Position numbers and translations under genes: made by a program. From Deltaproteobacteria bacterium (GTDB taxonomy: Bacteria > UBA10199 > SPLOWO2-01-44-7), in NCBI GenBank assembly GCA_030648035.1, contig JAUSII010000059.1:1-41926 (forward strand): a stretch of 41,926 nucleotides of DNA, given 5' to 3'. Below the pieces are notes generated by a model. The model saw nothing but the letters and a program-made list of their open reading frames with translations, made no database searches and was not told the origin of the DNA. Positions 6,558 to 14,183 of the stretch are shown here, in pieces. The number at the start of each line of letters is the position of its first letter. The stretch's first letter is position 1.

Positions 6558-7425
6558 TATCTTTTTCCTCTTCAATAACCACCGGAATAACCACTGGAAT
6601 AACCACCGGGTTGGTCTTTAACAAATCAAGATCTCTCAAACAATCTTCGACAATTTCAACTCCGATCTGGGTCGCCTTCCGGCTGAACCCGATCAGCAAA
6701 GCATAATCACAAATGGTATTGATCTGGCGCGGAATACCTCCGGAGCCCTCAAAAACGAGACCCATTGCCCCGGGCGAAAAAATCGGCTCTTTTTTCCCCG
6801 CGACGGCCAGGCGGTGCATTACATAATTCTGCACCTCCAACTGGTCAAGCGGTTCCAGATGAAAGCGCAGGGCCAACCTTTGTTTGAGAGGTTCAATAGC
6901 CTGCACTTTTCTTTTCAGGTCATTTTGTCCGATCAGGATCAGTGTCAGCAAAAACTCCTCTTGCGTCGGAAAATTAAGAAGAAGACGGATCTCTTCCAAC
7001 TCTTTCTCTTCCAGAATCTGCGCTTCATCGATGATAAGAACGGTTTTTCTTTTTTGTGCCAGGTTATTCCGGAGCAGACCCTCCAGAAGACGCAACAGAT
7101 CGACTTCTTCTGAAACGGATGCGGCGTTTTGCTCGCCCATCTGGAATAAAATTTCTTTCAAAAACTCTTTTTTGGAAAGCTTGGGATTCACAATGAGCAC
7201 GACCTGAAAACGATCATCTCCCCCCAGATCTTTAAGCAAGACACGGGAAAGAACCGTTTTGCCGCCGCCGTATTCACCGGTGAGAAGAGCCCCCTGCTTG
7301 TGTTCTCTGGCGGCATATAAAAGTCGCATCAAGGCTTCTTCATGTTTGGAAGAATAATAAAGGAAACGCGGGTCCGGCGTATTTTCGAACGGCTTGATAT
7401 CGAGTCGCCAGTAAGTTTCGTACAT
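6460..7425 (-). CDS. ExeA/GspA-type AAA ATPase
   Basis: A 321-residue ATPase. It opens with YWRLDIKPFENTPDPRFLYY, the signature start of ExeA/GspA and exosortase-associated ATPases. Walker A is GEYGGGKT (about residue 50) and Walker B is VLIIDEAQ (about 130), followed by LILIGQNDL and the C-terminal GGIPRQIN block that typifies this family. Such ATPases act at the inner face of the membrane with cell-wall-binding partners during secretin or exopolysaccharide assembly. The last ~45 residues are a tail with the triple VVIP repeat; its coding sequence overlaps the HD-GYP-like gene by 98 bp. A strong ribosome site (AAAGGAG, 10 bases upstream) supports the ATG. The single-domain response regulator lies upstream across a 101 bp gap, so this could be the same operon or a new transcript. 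Confidence 0.88.
   Translation of the reverse strand: MYETYWRLDIKPFENTPDPRFLYYSSKHEEALMRLLYAAREHKQGALLTGEYGGGKTVLSRVLLKDLGGDDRFQVVLIVNPKLSKKEFLKEILFQMGEQNAASVSEEVDLLRLLEGLLRNNLAQKRKTVLIIDEAQILEEKELEEIRLLLNFPTQEEFLLTLILIGQNDLKRKVQAIEPLKQRLALRFHLEPLDQLEVQNYVMHRLAVAGKKEPIFSPGAMGLVFEGSGGIPRQINTICDYALLIGFSRKATQIGVEIVEDCLRDLDLLKTNPVVIPVVIPVVIEEEKDNGAHSRHFEEGEVASQGRGGQVVTSIQRPKIS
6574..6609. repeat. Three tandem 12-bp repeats, VVIP-encoding
   Basis: Three consecutive 12-mers (AATAACCACCGG, AATAACCACTGG, AATAACCACCGG on the plus strand) lie in the ATPase gene just upstream of the HD-GYP-like start. They encode VVIPVVIPVVI in the ATPase tail, and changes in copy number would keep the frame. Confidence 0.9.
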
Positions 7426-7464
7426 CTTAAAACATCTCCTTTATAGTTTATGACCTAACTCTTT

Positions 7465-7505
7465 GCGCCAGCGGGGGAATGCTAACCGATTGAACCACGC
7501 TCCGC
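7465..7505 (-). other. tRNA-like 5' fragment (acceptor and D arm only)
   Basis: In the 101 bp gap between the ATPase and response-regulator genes, the minus strand reads GCGGAGCGTGG followed by TTCAATCGGTTAGCAT, very like the acceptor 5' strand and D arm of a bacterial tRNA (bacterial tRNA-Asp has a similar start). No anticodon stem-loop, TTCGAnTC loop or matching 3' acceptor strand follows. It is at most a relic, for example of tRNA-targeted integration, or a chance match. Confidence 0.3.
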
Positions 7506-7526
7506 AAGCCTCATTTAACCCGAAAA

Positions 7527-7895
7527 CTACTTTTTTTCGAAAATGGCGATCAATTCGTCCAATTTCAGTGGTTTCATAAAACGGGCGGTGGCCTCGTCAC
7601 CTTGAAGATTGGTTTGAGCAAGTTCCTCGGAATAGCCTGTGATCATAATGCAATTGATTTTGAAGTTGGTTTTGTGGATTTCTTTCAAAAGGTCGTTTCC
7701 CGACATATCGGGCAGGCGAATATCTATCACTGCAAAATGAAATGGAGTTTTTTTGATTTGCTCCAGGGCCTCTGCCCCGGTGCCGGCGGTTGCAACAAAA
7801 AACCCCTTCTTTTTGAACACATCTTTCAACGTCTCGCGAACAGCAGTATCATCATCCACCACCAAAACTTTTGTCAGTTCAGAATCTTCAGACAT
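7527..7895 (-). CDS. Single-domain response regulator (REC only)
   Basis: A 122-residue receiver domain with no output domain. VLVVDDDTAV holds the acidic pocket, VIDIRLPDMSG the phospho-accepting aspartate (about D57), MITGYS the conserved Thr/Ser region, and FMKPLKLDEL the conserved lysine. It is probably phosphorylated by the histidine kinase immediately upstream and passes the signal by protein contact, perhaps to the HD-GYP-like protein or the ATPase; that target is inference. A strong ribosome site (GAGGAGG) lies just before the ATG, and the gap to the kinase stop is about 9 bp, so they are co-transcribed. Confidence 0.92.
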   Translation of the reverse strand: MSEDSELTKVLVVDDDTAVRETLKDVFKKKGFFVATAGTGAEALEQIKKTPFHFAVIDIRLPDMSGNDLLKEIHKTNFKINCIMITGYSEELAQTNLQGDEATARFMKPLKLDELIAIFEKK

Positions 7896-7904
7896 CGTTC
7901 CTCC

Positions 7905-8789
7905 TCAATGGTTAATCGCTGGCAGTTTTACTATGAATTTTGAACCTTTACCATATGAACTTTCCACTTTGAGAGTGCCTCCATGTTTTTCGACCTGTTG
8001 GCGGCAGATGGAGAGTCCCAGACCAGTCCCTGCAGGTTTTGTTGAAAAGAGAGATTCAAAGATTTTTTCTTTGTTTTCGTCAAGGATGCCACATCCTGTA
8101 TCTTCAAAAACAATCTGAATCGATCCCTTTTCCTCCGTTGTTCTGACCACAAGCTCTCCTCCGTCGGGCATGGCTTGATAGGCATTCACCATCAAATTGG
8201 AAAAAACCTGTGAGAGTTGCAGAGGATCCCCCATGACAGGCGGCAAATGGGGCGAAGCTTCAATCACCAAACGGATGACATCAAAAGGGGGAAATCTGTC
8301 GGCGACGTCGCGGATCAATCCGGGGATATCCACCGGTTGTTTTTCCGACGCCTTGGGCCGGGCAAATTCAAGCATGTTGGAAACAATCTGACTGATCCGC
8401 TCCACCTCTTTGTTGATAATATGGATATGTTTTTTTACTGTCTGATCCTCCATCTGTGGTTCACACAGTGTCAAAAAATAGGTGGCGTTTGTCAAAACGG
8501 AGAGAGGATTTCTGATCTCATGGGCCAGGGAACCAGCCAGCTTTCCCAAAGCCGCCAGTTTTTCTGTCCGGAGCAATTTTTCATGGGCCTCGTTCAACTC
8601 CCTCGTTCGCTCTTCCAATTTTATTTTCAGTGTTTCATTGAACTCTTTCAATTCTTTTTCCGCCTGTTGGAGCTTATGATTGGTTTCACTCGAATCTTCC
8701 AAAAGGGAAAATGTCACTCTCTGCAGTTTCTCCAGCGCCTGTTTGGAGGCGATCAGTTCCTCATTCTTTTGTTGGATCGACTGTTTCAT
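7905..8789 (-). CDS. Soluble histidine kinase with coiled-coil N-terminus
   Basis: A 294-residue kinase. Residues 1-75 are predicted coiled coil (QQKNEEL, KLQQAEKELKEFNETL). The dimerisation and phosphoacceptor helix is LGKLAGSLAHEIRNPL, the histidine being in AHE. The ATP-binding domain shows the N box NLMVNAYQA, the G1 box DTGCGI and the G2 box GTGLGLSICRQ. There is no membrane segment and no PAS or GAF sensor domain, so the signal must come through the coiled coil or a partner. Its ATG overlaps the stop of the outer-membrane protein gene (TAATG), so translation is coupled, an unusual pairing. The response regulator follows directly. It is probably the sensor half of a phosphorelay controlling polysaccharide or envelope functions. 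Confidence 0.92.
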   Translation of the reverse strand: MKQSIQQKNEELIASKQALEKLQRVTFSLLEDSSETNHKLQQAEKELKEFNETLKIKLEERTRELNEAHEKLLRTEKLAALGKLAGSLAHEIRNPLSVLTNATYFLTLCEPQMEDQTVKKHIHIINKEVERISQIVSNMLEFARPKASEKQPVDIPGLIRDVADRFPPFDVIRLVIEASPHLPPVMGDPLQLSQVFSNLMVNAYQAMPDGGELVVRTTEEKGSIQIVFEDTGCGILDENKEKIFESLFSTKPAGTGLGLSICRQQVEKHGGTLKVESSYGKGSKFIVKLPAINH

Positions 8790-9391
8790 TAGAATACCGC
8801 CGGATCAAAGAGGAAGGTGGGGCCGATGAGAAAAGTTCCGTCAACGCTTAAACCCCCTCTGGCAATGGGAAGTTTATAGATGTAGCTCCTCGCTTCCATC
8901 CGAAGCGCAAACCAGGGCGGTTTCAAATAGAGCAGAGCGCCCAGTCCCAACAGGCCATTGGGGAGATTGCTTTTATTGATGCGAAGCCATCCGCCGCCCA
9001 CCTGGCCATAAAGGTCCATCTCCAGAATCTTGTGATGCCCGACCTTCACCGCGGCAGGCAAAATAGCCATGAGACTTCCGCTGACGTTATAGAAATGGGG
9101 ATCCGTTACCGTGCTCCCGTAAGCACTGGCCGCATCCACCTGCATGGGTGAATATCCAAAATCAATTGCCGTGGCAAAATGATGGCTCCAACGATACGCC
9201 GCCTGCAAGCCGGTGATGTAGGAGGTGGATATGGTGTCACCGATAAAAACTCCTCCGTAGGGAGAGAGCTGGATATGCGATGAACCGGCCTCGCGCAGAT
9301 CCATGTTAAACATTTTTGGAATCTCCTCTGCAAAAGCGGTCGAGGAAAAAAGAAAAAGAATCACCAGCACAGTTCCAAATTGTTTTCTCAT
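8789..9391 (-). CDS. Outer-membrane beta-barrel protein
   Basis: A 200-residue exported protein, read from ATG 9391, which is preceded by GGAAGGGGG; an upstream frame to 9484 lies inside the sugar transferase gene and would bury the signal peptide. The N-terminus MRKQFGTVLVILFLF ending STAFA is a typical signal peptide cleaved before EEIPK. The rest has alternating aromatic and polar strands (YGGVFIGDTISTSYITGLQA, then VKVGHHKILEMDLYGQVGGG) and ends in a C-terminal phenylalanine (DPAVF), as in outer-membrane barrels. The pattern fits the OMP beta-barrel family common in Deltaproteobacteria. It begins 5 bp after the sugar transferase stop and is coupled to the kinase. It could be an export-associated porin or an envelope sensor; neither role is shown. 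Confidence 0.8.
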   Translation of the reverse strand: MRKQFGTVLVILFLFSSTAFAEEIPKMFNMDLREAGSSHIQLSPYGGVFIGDTISTSYITGLQAAYRWSHHFATAIDFGYSPMQVDAASAYGSTVTDPHFYNVSGSLMAILPAAVKVGHHKILEMDLYGQVGGGWLRINKSNLPNGLLGLGALLYLKPPWFALRMEARSYIYKLPIARGGLSVDGTFLIGPTFLFDPAVF

Positions 9392-9396
9392 TTTTA

Positions 9397-10797
9397 TTAT
9401 CCCCCTTCCTTCTGGTTTCCCAACCGCCGGCACAACACGACCATTGTTTTGAAGATGAGAAAAAAATCGACCCATAGAGACCATTTGTTGATGTATTCCA
9501 GATCAAGCGCCATCGATTCATCAAATGAAACTTTTCCCGACCTTAAAATCTGCCGGTAACAGGTGAGACCCGGAAGCATTCTGAAGCGCCGCCTTTGCCA
9601 CGGCTCCCTGTATTGGGAAACCTCCTCCGGAATGTGGGGTCTTGGTCCCACAAAACTCATCTCTCCCTTTAAAATATTGACCAGTTGCGGGAGCTCATCC
9701 AGCCCGGTATGCCGAAGCCATTTTCCAAAACGTGTCACCGATTTTCCACCCTTCTCAATGGAACGGAATTTATAAAGATCAAACCGCTGACCAAACCGTC
9801 CCACCCTTTTTTGTTTGTATAAAATCGGCCCGCCCGAAGTGACAAAGATAAGCGCCGCCACACCCAGAAAAAGGGGCGACAGAATGACGATAAACAGAAA
9901 AGCCAGAAGACGGTCCAATAAAATTTTAAAAACATAGGCCCAATTTAAAACAGGACTGCTCCTGAAAACGAAAACGGGGATGTTGGAAAAATAATCGATC
10001 TCCATGGGCGACAGATTCCAGCCAAACGAATGGGCAAACAGCCAGCCCTCCACCCCCTCCTCCTGACAAATGCCAAGGGCCGTCTCCACCTCCCGCGGAC
10101 ATTCATGATGAATGGTAAAAAGCACATGGGCCACCGGACAATCATGAAGAATCTGGCGCCACTCTGCCAGAGTTCCCATGACGGGCACCCCCTCAATATC
10201 TTCCGAAACTTGGCCCTCGGGCAAAACAATGCCGACCGGTTTTAAACCCAGATGGCTCTCCCTGCGAATTTTTTGAACCGCCTCGCGCGCTGTTTCCAAA
10301 GTTCCGACAATCAATACAGACCGGATATCTTTTCCACGCAAACGACGGTGAAGACCATATTGGCGCATCAGCAAATTCTTGAGAACGAGAGCAAAGGCGT
10401 TGGTGAAGCCGAAACTGACCAGAAAAAGACGGCTGACCGTCTCCATCTGAAACAAAAAGATAATCCCGATCAGCAGGAAAATGCAGACGAGCGAACTTCT
10501 GAAGATGATTTCCACATTCACAAAAGCTTTTTGAAGACGATTGGGGTTATAGAGACCATGGTAGTTCAAACTGATCGGCCAAAAAAGGGAGGCCAGCACC
10601 ATCAGTGGAAGATAGTCACGAAATGGGGGCAGATGTCCCAGATCCTCCAAAAAATTGACTTGTGCCAGATTATTGCGTAACAAATAGACAAAACTGAAAA
10701 CACACGCTGTGAGAAACGCATCCAGAAGATTATTGAGACGACGATAAATATGATGGCGACGCTGAAACATGCGCAATAAATAATACAGGGTCTGCAT
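9397..10797 (-). CDS. Polyisoprenyl-phosphate sugar-1-phosphate transferase
   Basis: A 466-residue initiating transferase of the WbaP/WcaJ type. It has an N-terminal membrane domain of four or five segments, a central CoA-binding-3-like domain (RSVLIVGTLETAREAV) and, after another membrane segment, the Bac_transf catalytic domain with GPILYKQKRVGRFG, FDLYKFRS, LRHTGLDELPQLVNILKGEM and FVGPRP. It moves a hexose-1-phosphate onto undecaprenyl phosphate at the inner membrane, starting the lipid-linked repeat unit. The ATG at 10797 (MQTLYYLLRMF) is preferred over an upstream extension that would run through the divergent methyltransferase. No ribosome site is evident, and only one base separates it from that methyltransferase start. 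It leads the minus-strand module, and the Wzx/Wzy genes on the other side suggest it primes that pathway. Confidence 0.92.
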   Translation of the reverse strand: MQTLYYLLRMFQRRHHIYRRLNNLLDAFLTACVFSFVYLLRNNLAQVNFLEDLGHLPPFRDYLPLMVLASLFWPISLNYHGLYNPNRLQKAFVNVEIIFRSSLVCIFLLIGIIFLFQMETVSRLFLVSFGFTNAFALVLKNLLMRQYGLHRRLRGKDIRSVLIVGTLETAREAVQKIRRESHLGLKPVGIVLPEGQVSEDIEGVPVMGTLAEWRQILHDCPVAHVLFTIHHECPREVETALGICQEEGVEGWLFAHSFGWNLSPMEIDYFSNIPVFVFRSSPVLNWAYVFKILLDRLLAFLFIVILSPLFLGVAALIFVTSGGPILYKQKRVGRFGQRFDLYKFRSIEKGGKSVTRFGKWLRHTGLDELPQLVNILKGEMSFVGPRPHIPEEVSQYREPWQRRRFRMLPGLTCYRQILRSGKVSFDESMALDLEYINKWSLWVDFFLIFKTMVVLCRRLGNQKEGG

Positions 10798-10798
10798 T

Positions 10799-11506
10799 AT
10801 GGCAACGGGATATCCAAAACCAGTGGAACGGTATCGGGTCGGGTTGGAACTGCTGGGCTCCATCGAAAACCAGAAGGTGTTGGATGCCGGCTGTGGTTTT
10901 GGAACGCTCCAACCCCATCTTCCCGACGCCATGGGTGTCGATCGTCACTGGACCAACCTTCAGAGGGGTCTCGCCAGTTTGGGAGAATCGTTTCAAGACC
11001 GCCTTGTGGCCAGCAACCTTGAGAATATCCCGTTTCCCGACCAGCTTTTTGACGCGATCATTCTGCTGGAAACACTGGAACATGTAGACAATGAGGAGGT
11101 CGTGCTGGAGGAGATGGCCCGTGTTTTAAAAAAAGGGGGGCGTTTTGTTTTGAGCGTCCCCCACCATCGCCTGATCTACAACATCATCGATCTGGAACAC
11201 TGGTTTGTTCCACTGATCACAAAAAGGGCCGTGCACCGACACTACCGAAAGAAAAAATTACAAAAAATGCTCGAAGAAAAAGGATTTCGGGTGGATGCCT
11301 GCCTGGAGAGGGGCATGTTGATTGCCGCCTGCATGCGCTGGTTTTATCTCCCGTTTGATCTGACCGATTATTTTTTCACCGGAGGTTTTCAAGGTCCCAT
11401 GGGGAAAAGCATCCGAAAGATTTTTGATCGGTGCGTCGACTGGGAATTTGGCATCCCGACATTTTTTGGGGGTTCCCTGTTTGTGGTTGCCCACAAGGAG
11501 ATTTGA
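10799..11506 (+). CDS. SAM-dependent methyltransferase
   Basis: A 235-residue class I methyltransferase. Motif I is VLDAGCGFG (about residues 27-35), with VDRHWTNL as the acidic post-I region, FDAIILLETLEHV as motif II and GGRFVLSVPH as motif III. The C-terminal ~90 residues are rich in aromatics and probably form a substrate cap. The ATG follows a weak AGGG site 8 bases upstream and an in-frame stop lies just before it. It is the first gene of the plus-strand polysaccharide operon and its TGA overlaps the next ATG by one base. Probable targets are a sugar hydroxyl or a lipid-linked intermediate; the acceptor is not readable. Confidence 0.85.
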   Translation: MATGYPKPVERYRVGLELLGSIENQKVLDAGCGFGTLQPHLPDAMGVDRHWTNLQRGLASLGESFQDRLVASNLENIPFPDQLFDAIILLETLEHVDNEEVVLEEMARVLKKGGRFVLSVPHHRLIYNIIDLEHWFVPLITKRAVHRHYRKKKLQKMLEEKGFRVDACLERGMLIAACMRWFYLPFDLTDYFFTGGFQGPMGKSIRKIFDRCVDWEFGIPTFFGGSLFVVAHKEI

Positions 11507-12666
11507 TGCGCATTGCCCTCATTAATCCGATCATACAGACCATCGACAGGCCAAAAAGTTTTTTTGGCCTCTTCTCGCGGCGTCCCAAAAAACAACTGCA
11601 AACCGATACGCAAATCAATTTTGTCAAACTGGCCACGGCCATGGCCGAATTGGGACACGAGGTGACCCTGTTTATTTCAGACTGTTTTCGTCCGAAAGAA
11701 TCCCATGTCCCGGGAGGAATGGGCAACGGTTCTCTCAAAATCTGTTACCTGCCGACACGCATACAGGCTCTATTTTCCCCCGCCTACGCCCCTCTTCTCC
11801 CCTCGTTATACAAAGAACTCAAAAAAGGGAATTTTGATGTCATTCAGAGTTCAGAGCTGACCCAGCCCTGCACATGGATAGCCAGCCTCACGGGAAAACC
11901 TGTTTTTGTCTGGGAAGAACTCGATCAATATTTCTCGCGGCGGTTGCCACGCATGGTGCAAAAACTATGGCACAAAACGATGGAAGAGGGTCTCAAAAAA
12001 AAAGTGTCGGTCATCCCCCGCAGTCAGGCGGCCGCCGACTTCCTGAAAAAAAGGGGTTGGGAACATATCCATTCACCCCTTCCCACACCCGTGGACACCG
12101 AAGTGTTCAAACCTTTGGAGGACGCTGTTGAAAAACATCTTCTGACGGTCACGCGGCTTGCCCCCGATCGCGGGCTCTCTTTTTTGCTGGAACTGATGGA
12201 AAAGCTGGTCGCCGTGCGCCCCCAACTGAAACTGGTCGTGGTCGGCAGTGGAAGTGAAGAGGATAAATTCAGGGCGGAAATCCTCAAAAGAAATCTTTCC
12301 CAAAATATCGAACTGATTTCTCTCTCCCTTTCCCATCGGGAACTGAATCATGTATACAATGAAAGCACTATGACCCTCATTACAACTCTCGGTGGACTTT
12401 TTCCGTATACCGCTTCCGAAAGCATGGCCTGTGGCAAACCGGTGATTTCGCGATTTGGAAGAGCCCTCAAAGATCTCATCCATGAAGGAGAAACCGGCTA
12501 TCTGGCCGACACGGTGGAAACAATGAAAGATCGGATTCTCCACCTTCTGGAAAATCCGGCCCAACGCAAAAAAATGGGGGAAGAGGCGCGGCACCTTGCA
12601 CTGAAAATGGATTTTAAAAACATCGCAGAACGTTTCATCCGGCACTATCAGAGGGCAAAGGATTAA
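11506..12666 (+). CDS. GT4 glycosyltransferase
   Basis: A 386-residue GT-B glycosyltransferase. The N-terminal acceptor domain starts MRIALINPIIQ, and the C-terminal nucleotide-sugar domain has LLTVTRLAPDRGLSFLLELM, LVVVGSGSEEDKF and the retaining GT4 E-x7-E region FPYTASESMACGKPVISR. The first start with a ribosome site is ATG 11506 (AAGGAG just upstream), overlapping the methyltransferase stop by one base. It is cytoplasmic or membrane-peripheral and adds one sugar to the lipid-linked repeat unit. The donor and linkage are unknown. The Wzy-like polymerase gene follows 5 bp later. Confidence 0.9.
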   Translation: MRIALINPIIQTIDRPKSFFGLFSRRPKKQLQTDTQINFVKLATAMAELGHEVTLFISDCFRPKESHVPGGMGNGSLKICYLPTRIQALFSPAYAPLLPSLYKELKKGNFDVIQSSELTQPCTWIASLTGKPVFVWEELDQYFSRRLPRMVQKLWHKTMEEGLKKKVSVIPRSQAAADFLKKRGWEHIHSPLPTPVDTEVFKPLEDAVEKHLLTVTRLAPDRGLSFLLELMEKLVAVRPQLKLVVVGSGSEEDKFRAEILKRNLSQNIELISLSLSHRELNHVYNESTMTLITTLGGLFPYTASESMACGKPVISRFGRALKDLIHEGETGYLADTVETMKDRILHLLENPAQRKKMGEEARHLALKMDFKNIAERFIRHYQRAKD

Positions 12667-12671
12667 CCACC

Positions 12672-14183
12672 ATGGGAAAATATCTTTTCAACTTTATTCT
12701 GATCGCCGTTGCCTTTTATTTTGTCGGTGAAAATCCGGCGGTGGCCATGATTTTGATCGGTATGGCCGCATTCATCCTCTTTTTTTTTCGCAGCCGCGAT
12801 GCCATCATCGCCTATTCCATCTACTTTGTCTTTGAGGGCACCATTCTGTTACATGCCCCGGAAGCGTCGCTGGTTCTCATGAAATATCTGGGCGACATTC
12901 TGATTCTGGCCATTTTTTTCGCCGTCTTTGCAAAACTGGCGATCCGCCGGTATCAATTTGAGGCACTCAAGGAAAACAAGATGCATATCCCCATCCTTCT
13001 TTTTTTGGTCGCCGCCACTTTTTCCGCCATCATCAACCAGTCTCCGGCATTCGTCTTCTTTATAACTTTGAGACAGATATTGCGCTATGTGGTTCTCTTC
13101 TACTCCATCATCCTGACAGCGGAAGCGGAATGGACCGAAACCGACTTGAAAAATCTGGCGCAAGTCATCCTTGCCCTGATATTGATCCAGGCGGGGATCG
13201 GTTATCTGCAACTCCTTTTTGGCATCAATTCCGGTTTCAGTACTTTTCTTGTTACAGGCAACACCGTCAATCTTGAAGGCATCCCCATTATCGGGGGACA
13301 AGCCGAATATCTCAAAGGCCATGCCCTGTTTGGAACATTGCTGAACCCCAATACCTACGGACTTTTTTTGGCGACCGGCTTCTGCCTCCTGCTGGGGCTT
13401 GAGCTGGTTGCGGTAAAACCAATGAAACGATTCTACCTTTATCTCCTCCTTTTTATCGCCCCCGTCCTTCTCAAAAGCTATTCCCGTCAAAGCCTGTATG
13501 CGACCCTTTTGGGAACCATGATCATTGCCCTGATTCGAAAACAATTCAAGATATTGGTTTTGGCCTTCCTCATCATCGCCGGTTTTGCCATCTATCTTTC
13601 ACAACTGTCGGAAAAAACAGTGTGGGGAACCGGCCAGGAAACCCTCGCGCAAAGAATTGTTTCCCCTTTTGACACCCGATATATAAAGAAGTTCAGAATG
13701 TCAGACCGGCTCTGGGTCATCAACGACATTCTCCCGCAAATGATGACCGGTTCTCACGCCCTGTTGGGATATGGGCCGGGGTCGCTCGGCTCCCCCTTCG
13801 GCTTTTTTCAGAAGTATTTCGATGCCTACAAAGAGCTGAAGATCCCACCCAAACTCTGGTATCACCTCCACACCGGTATTGCCGATGTCGGCTTTGTGGC
13901 TGTGATCGGACAATATGGGATTATCGGTTTCATCTTTTTTTATGGTATTTTTGTCACCCTCTTTTGGACCCTTTTGGTGAAGATCTACCCCGGCATCAAA
14001 GATCCTTTTTTTAAAGGAATCACGCTCGGTTTTATGGGATACATCATCGGTTTTCTCCTTTCGAACATTGGCTACAATAATTTTGTCGTTAGGCAGATCT
14101 CCTATTATTTCTGGATCCTGGCGGGCATCATCTGCGCCTACTGGAGTATCCAGTCCAGACAAAGGGAGAATTCACCCTCATGA
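12672..14183 (+). CDS. Wzy-like O-antigen/polysaccharide polymerase or ligase
   Basis: A 503-residue membrane protein with about 12 hydrophobic segments spread over its length, and the O-antigen ligase/polymerase signature region: LLNPNTYGLFLATG, then LLKSYSRQSLYATLLG, then a large periplasmic loop with LGYGPGS and WYHLHTGIADVGFVAVIGQYG (the conserved H...G pattern of Wzy_C). It should polymerise flipped repeat units in the periplasm, or ligate polymer to an acceptor. A Wzx-like flippase is encoded in the same locus, which favours polymerase. It overlaps the following B12-binding radical SAM gene by 4 bp. Confidence 0.85.
   Translation: MGKYLFNFILIAVAFYFVGENPAVAMILIGMAAFILFFFRSRDAIIAYSIYFVFEGTILLHAPEASLVLMKYLGDILILAIFFAVFAKLAIRRYQFEALKENKMHIPILLFLVAATFSAIINQSPAFVFFITLRQILRYVVLFYSIILTAEAEWTETDLKNLAQVILALILIQAGIGYLQLLFGINSGFSTFLVTGNTVNLEGIPIIGGQAEYLKGHALFGTLLNPNTYGLFLATGFCLLLGLELVAVKPMKRFYLYLLLFIAPVLLKSYSRQSLYATLLGTMIIALIRKQFKILVLAFLIIAGFAIYLSQLSEKTVWGTGQETLAQRIVSPFDTRYIKKFRMSDRLWVINDILPQMMTGSHALLGYGPGSLGSPFGFFQKYFDAYKELKIPPKLWYHLHTGIADVGFVAVIGQYGIIGFIFFYGIFVTLFWTLLVKIYPGIKDPFFKGITLGFMGYIIGFLLSNIGYNNFVVRQISYYFWILAGIICAYWSIQSRQRENSPS

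Noticed and set aside
7465-7505. A complete tRNA gene
   Set aside because: Only acceptor 5' strand and D-arm similarity is present; anticodon arm, T arm and 3' acceptor strand are missing.
12849-13544. Minus-strand 231-codon open frame
   Set aside because: Antisense to the Wzy-like membrane protein; the product is rich in D, E, K and Q as expected from the complement of hydrophobic codons.
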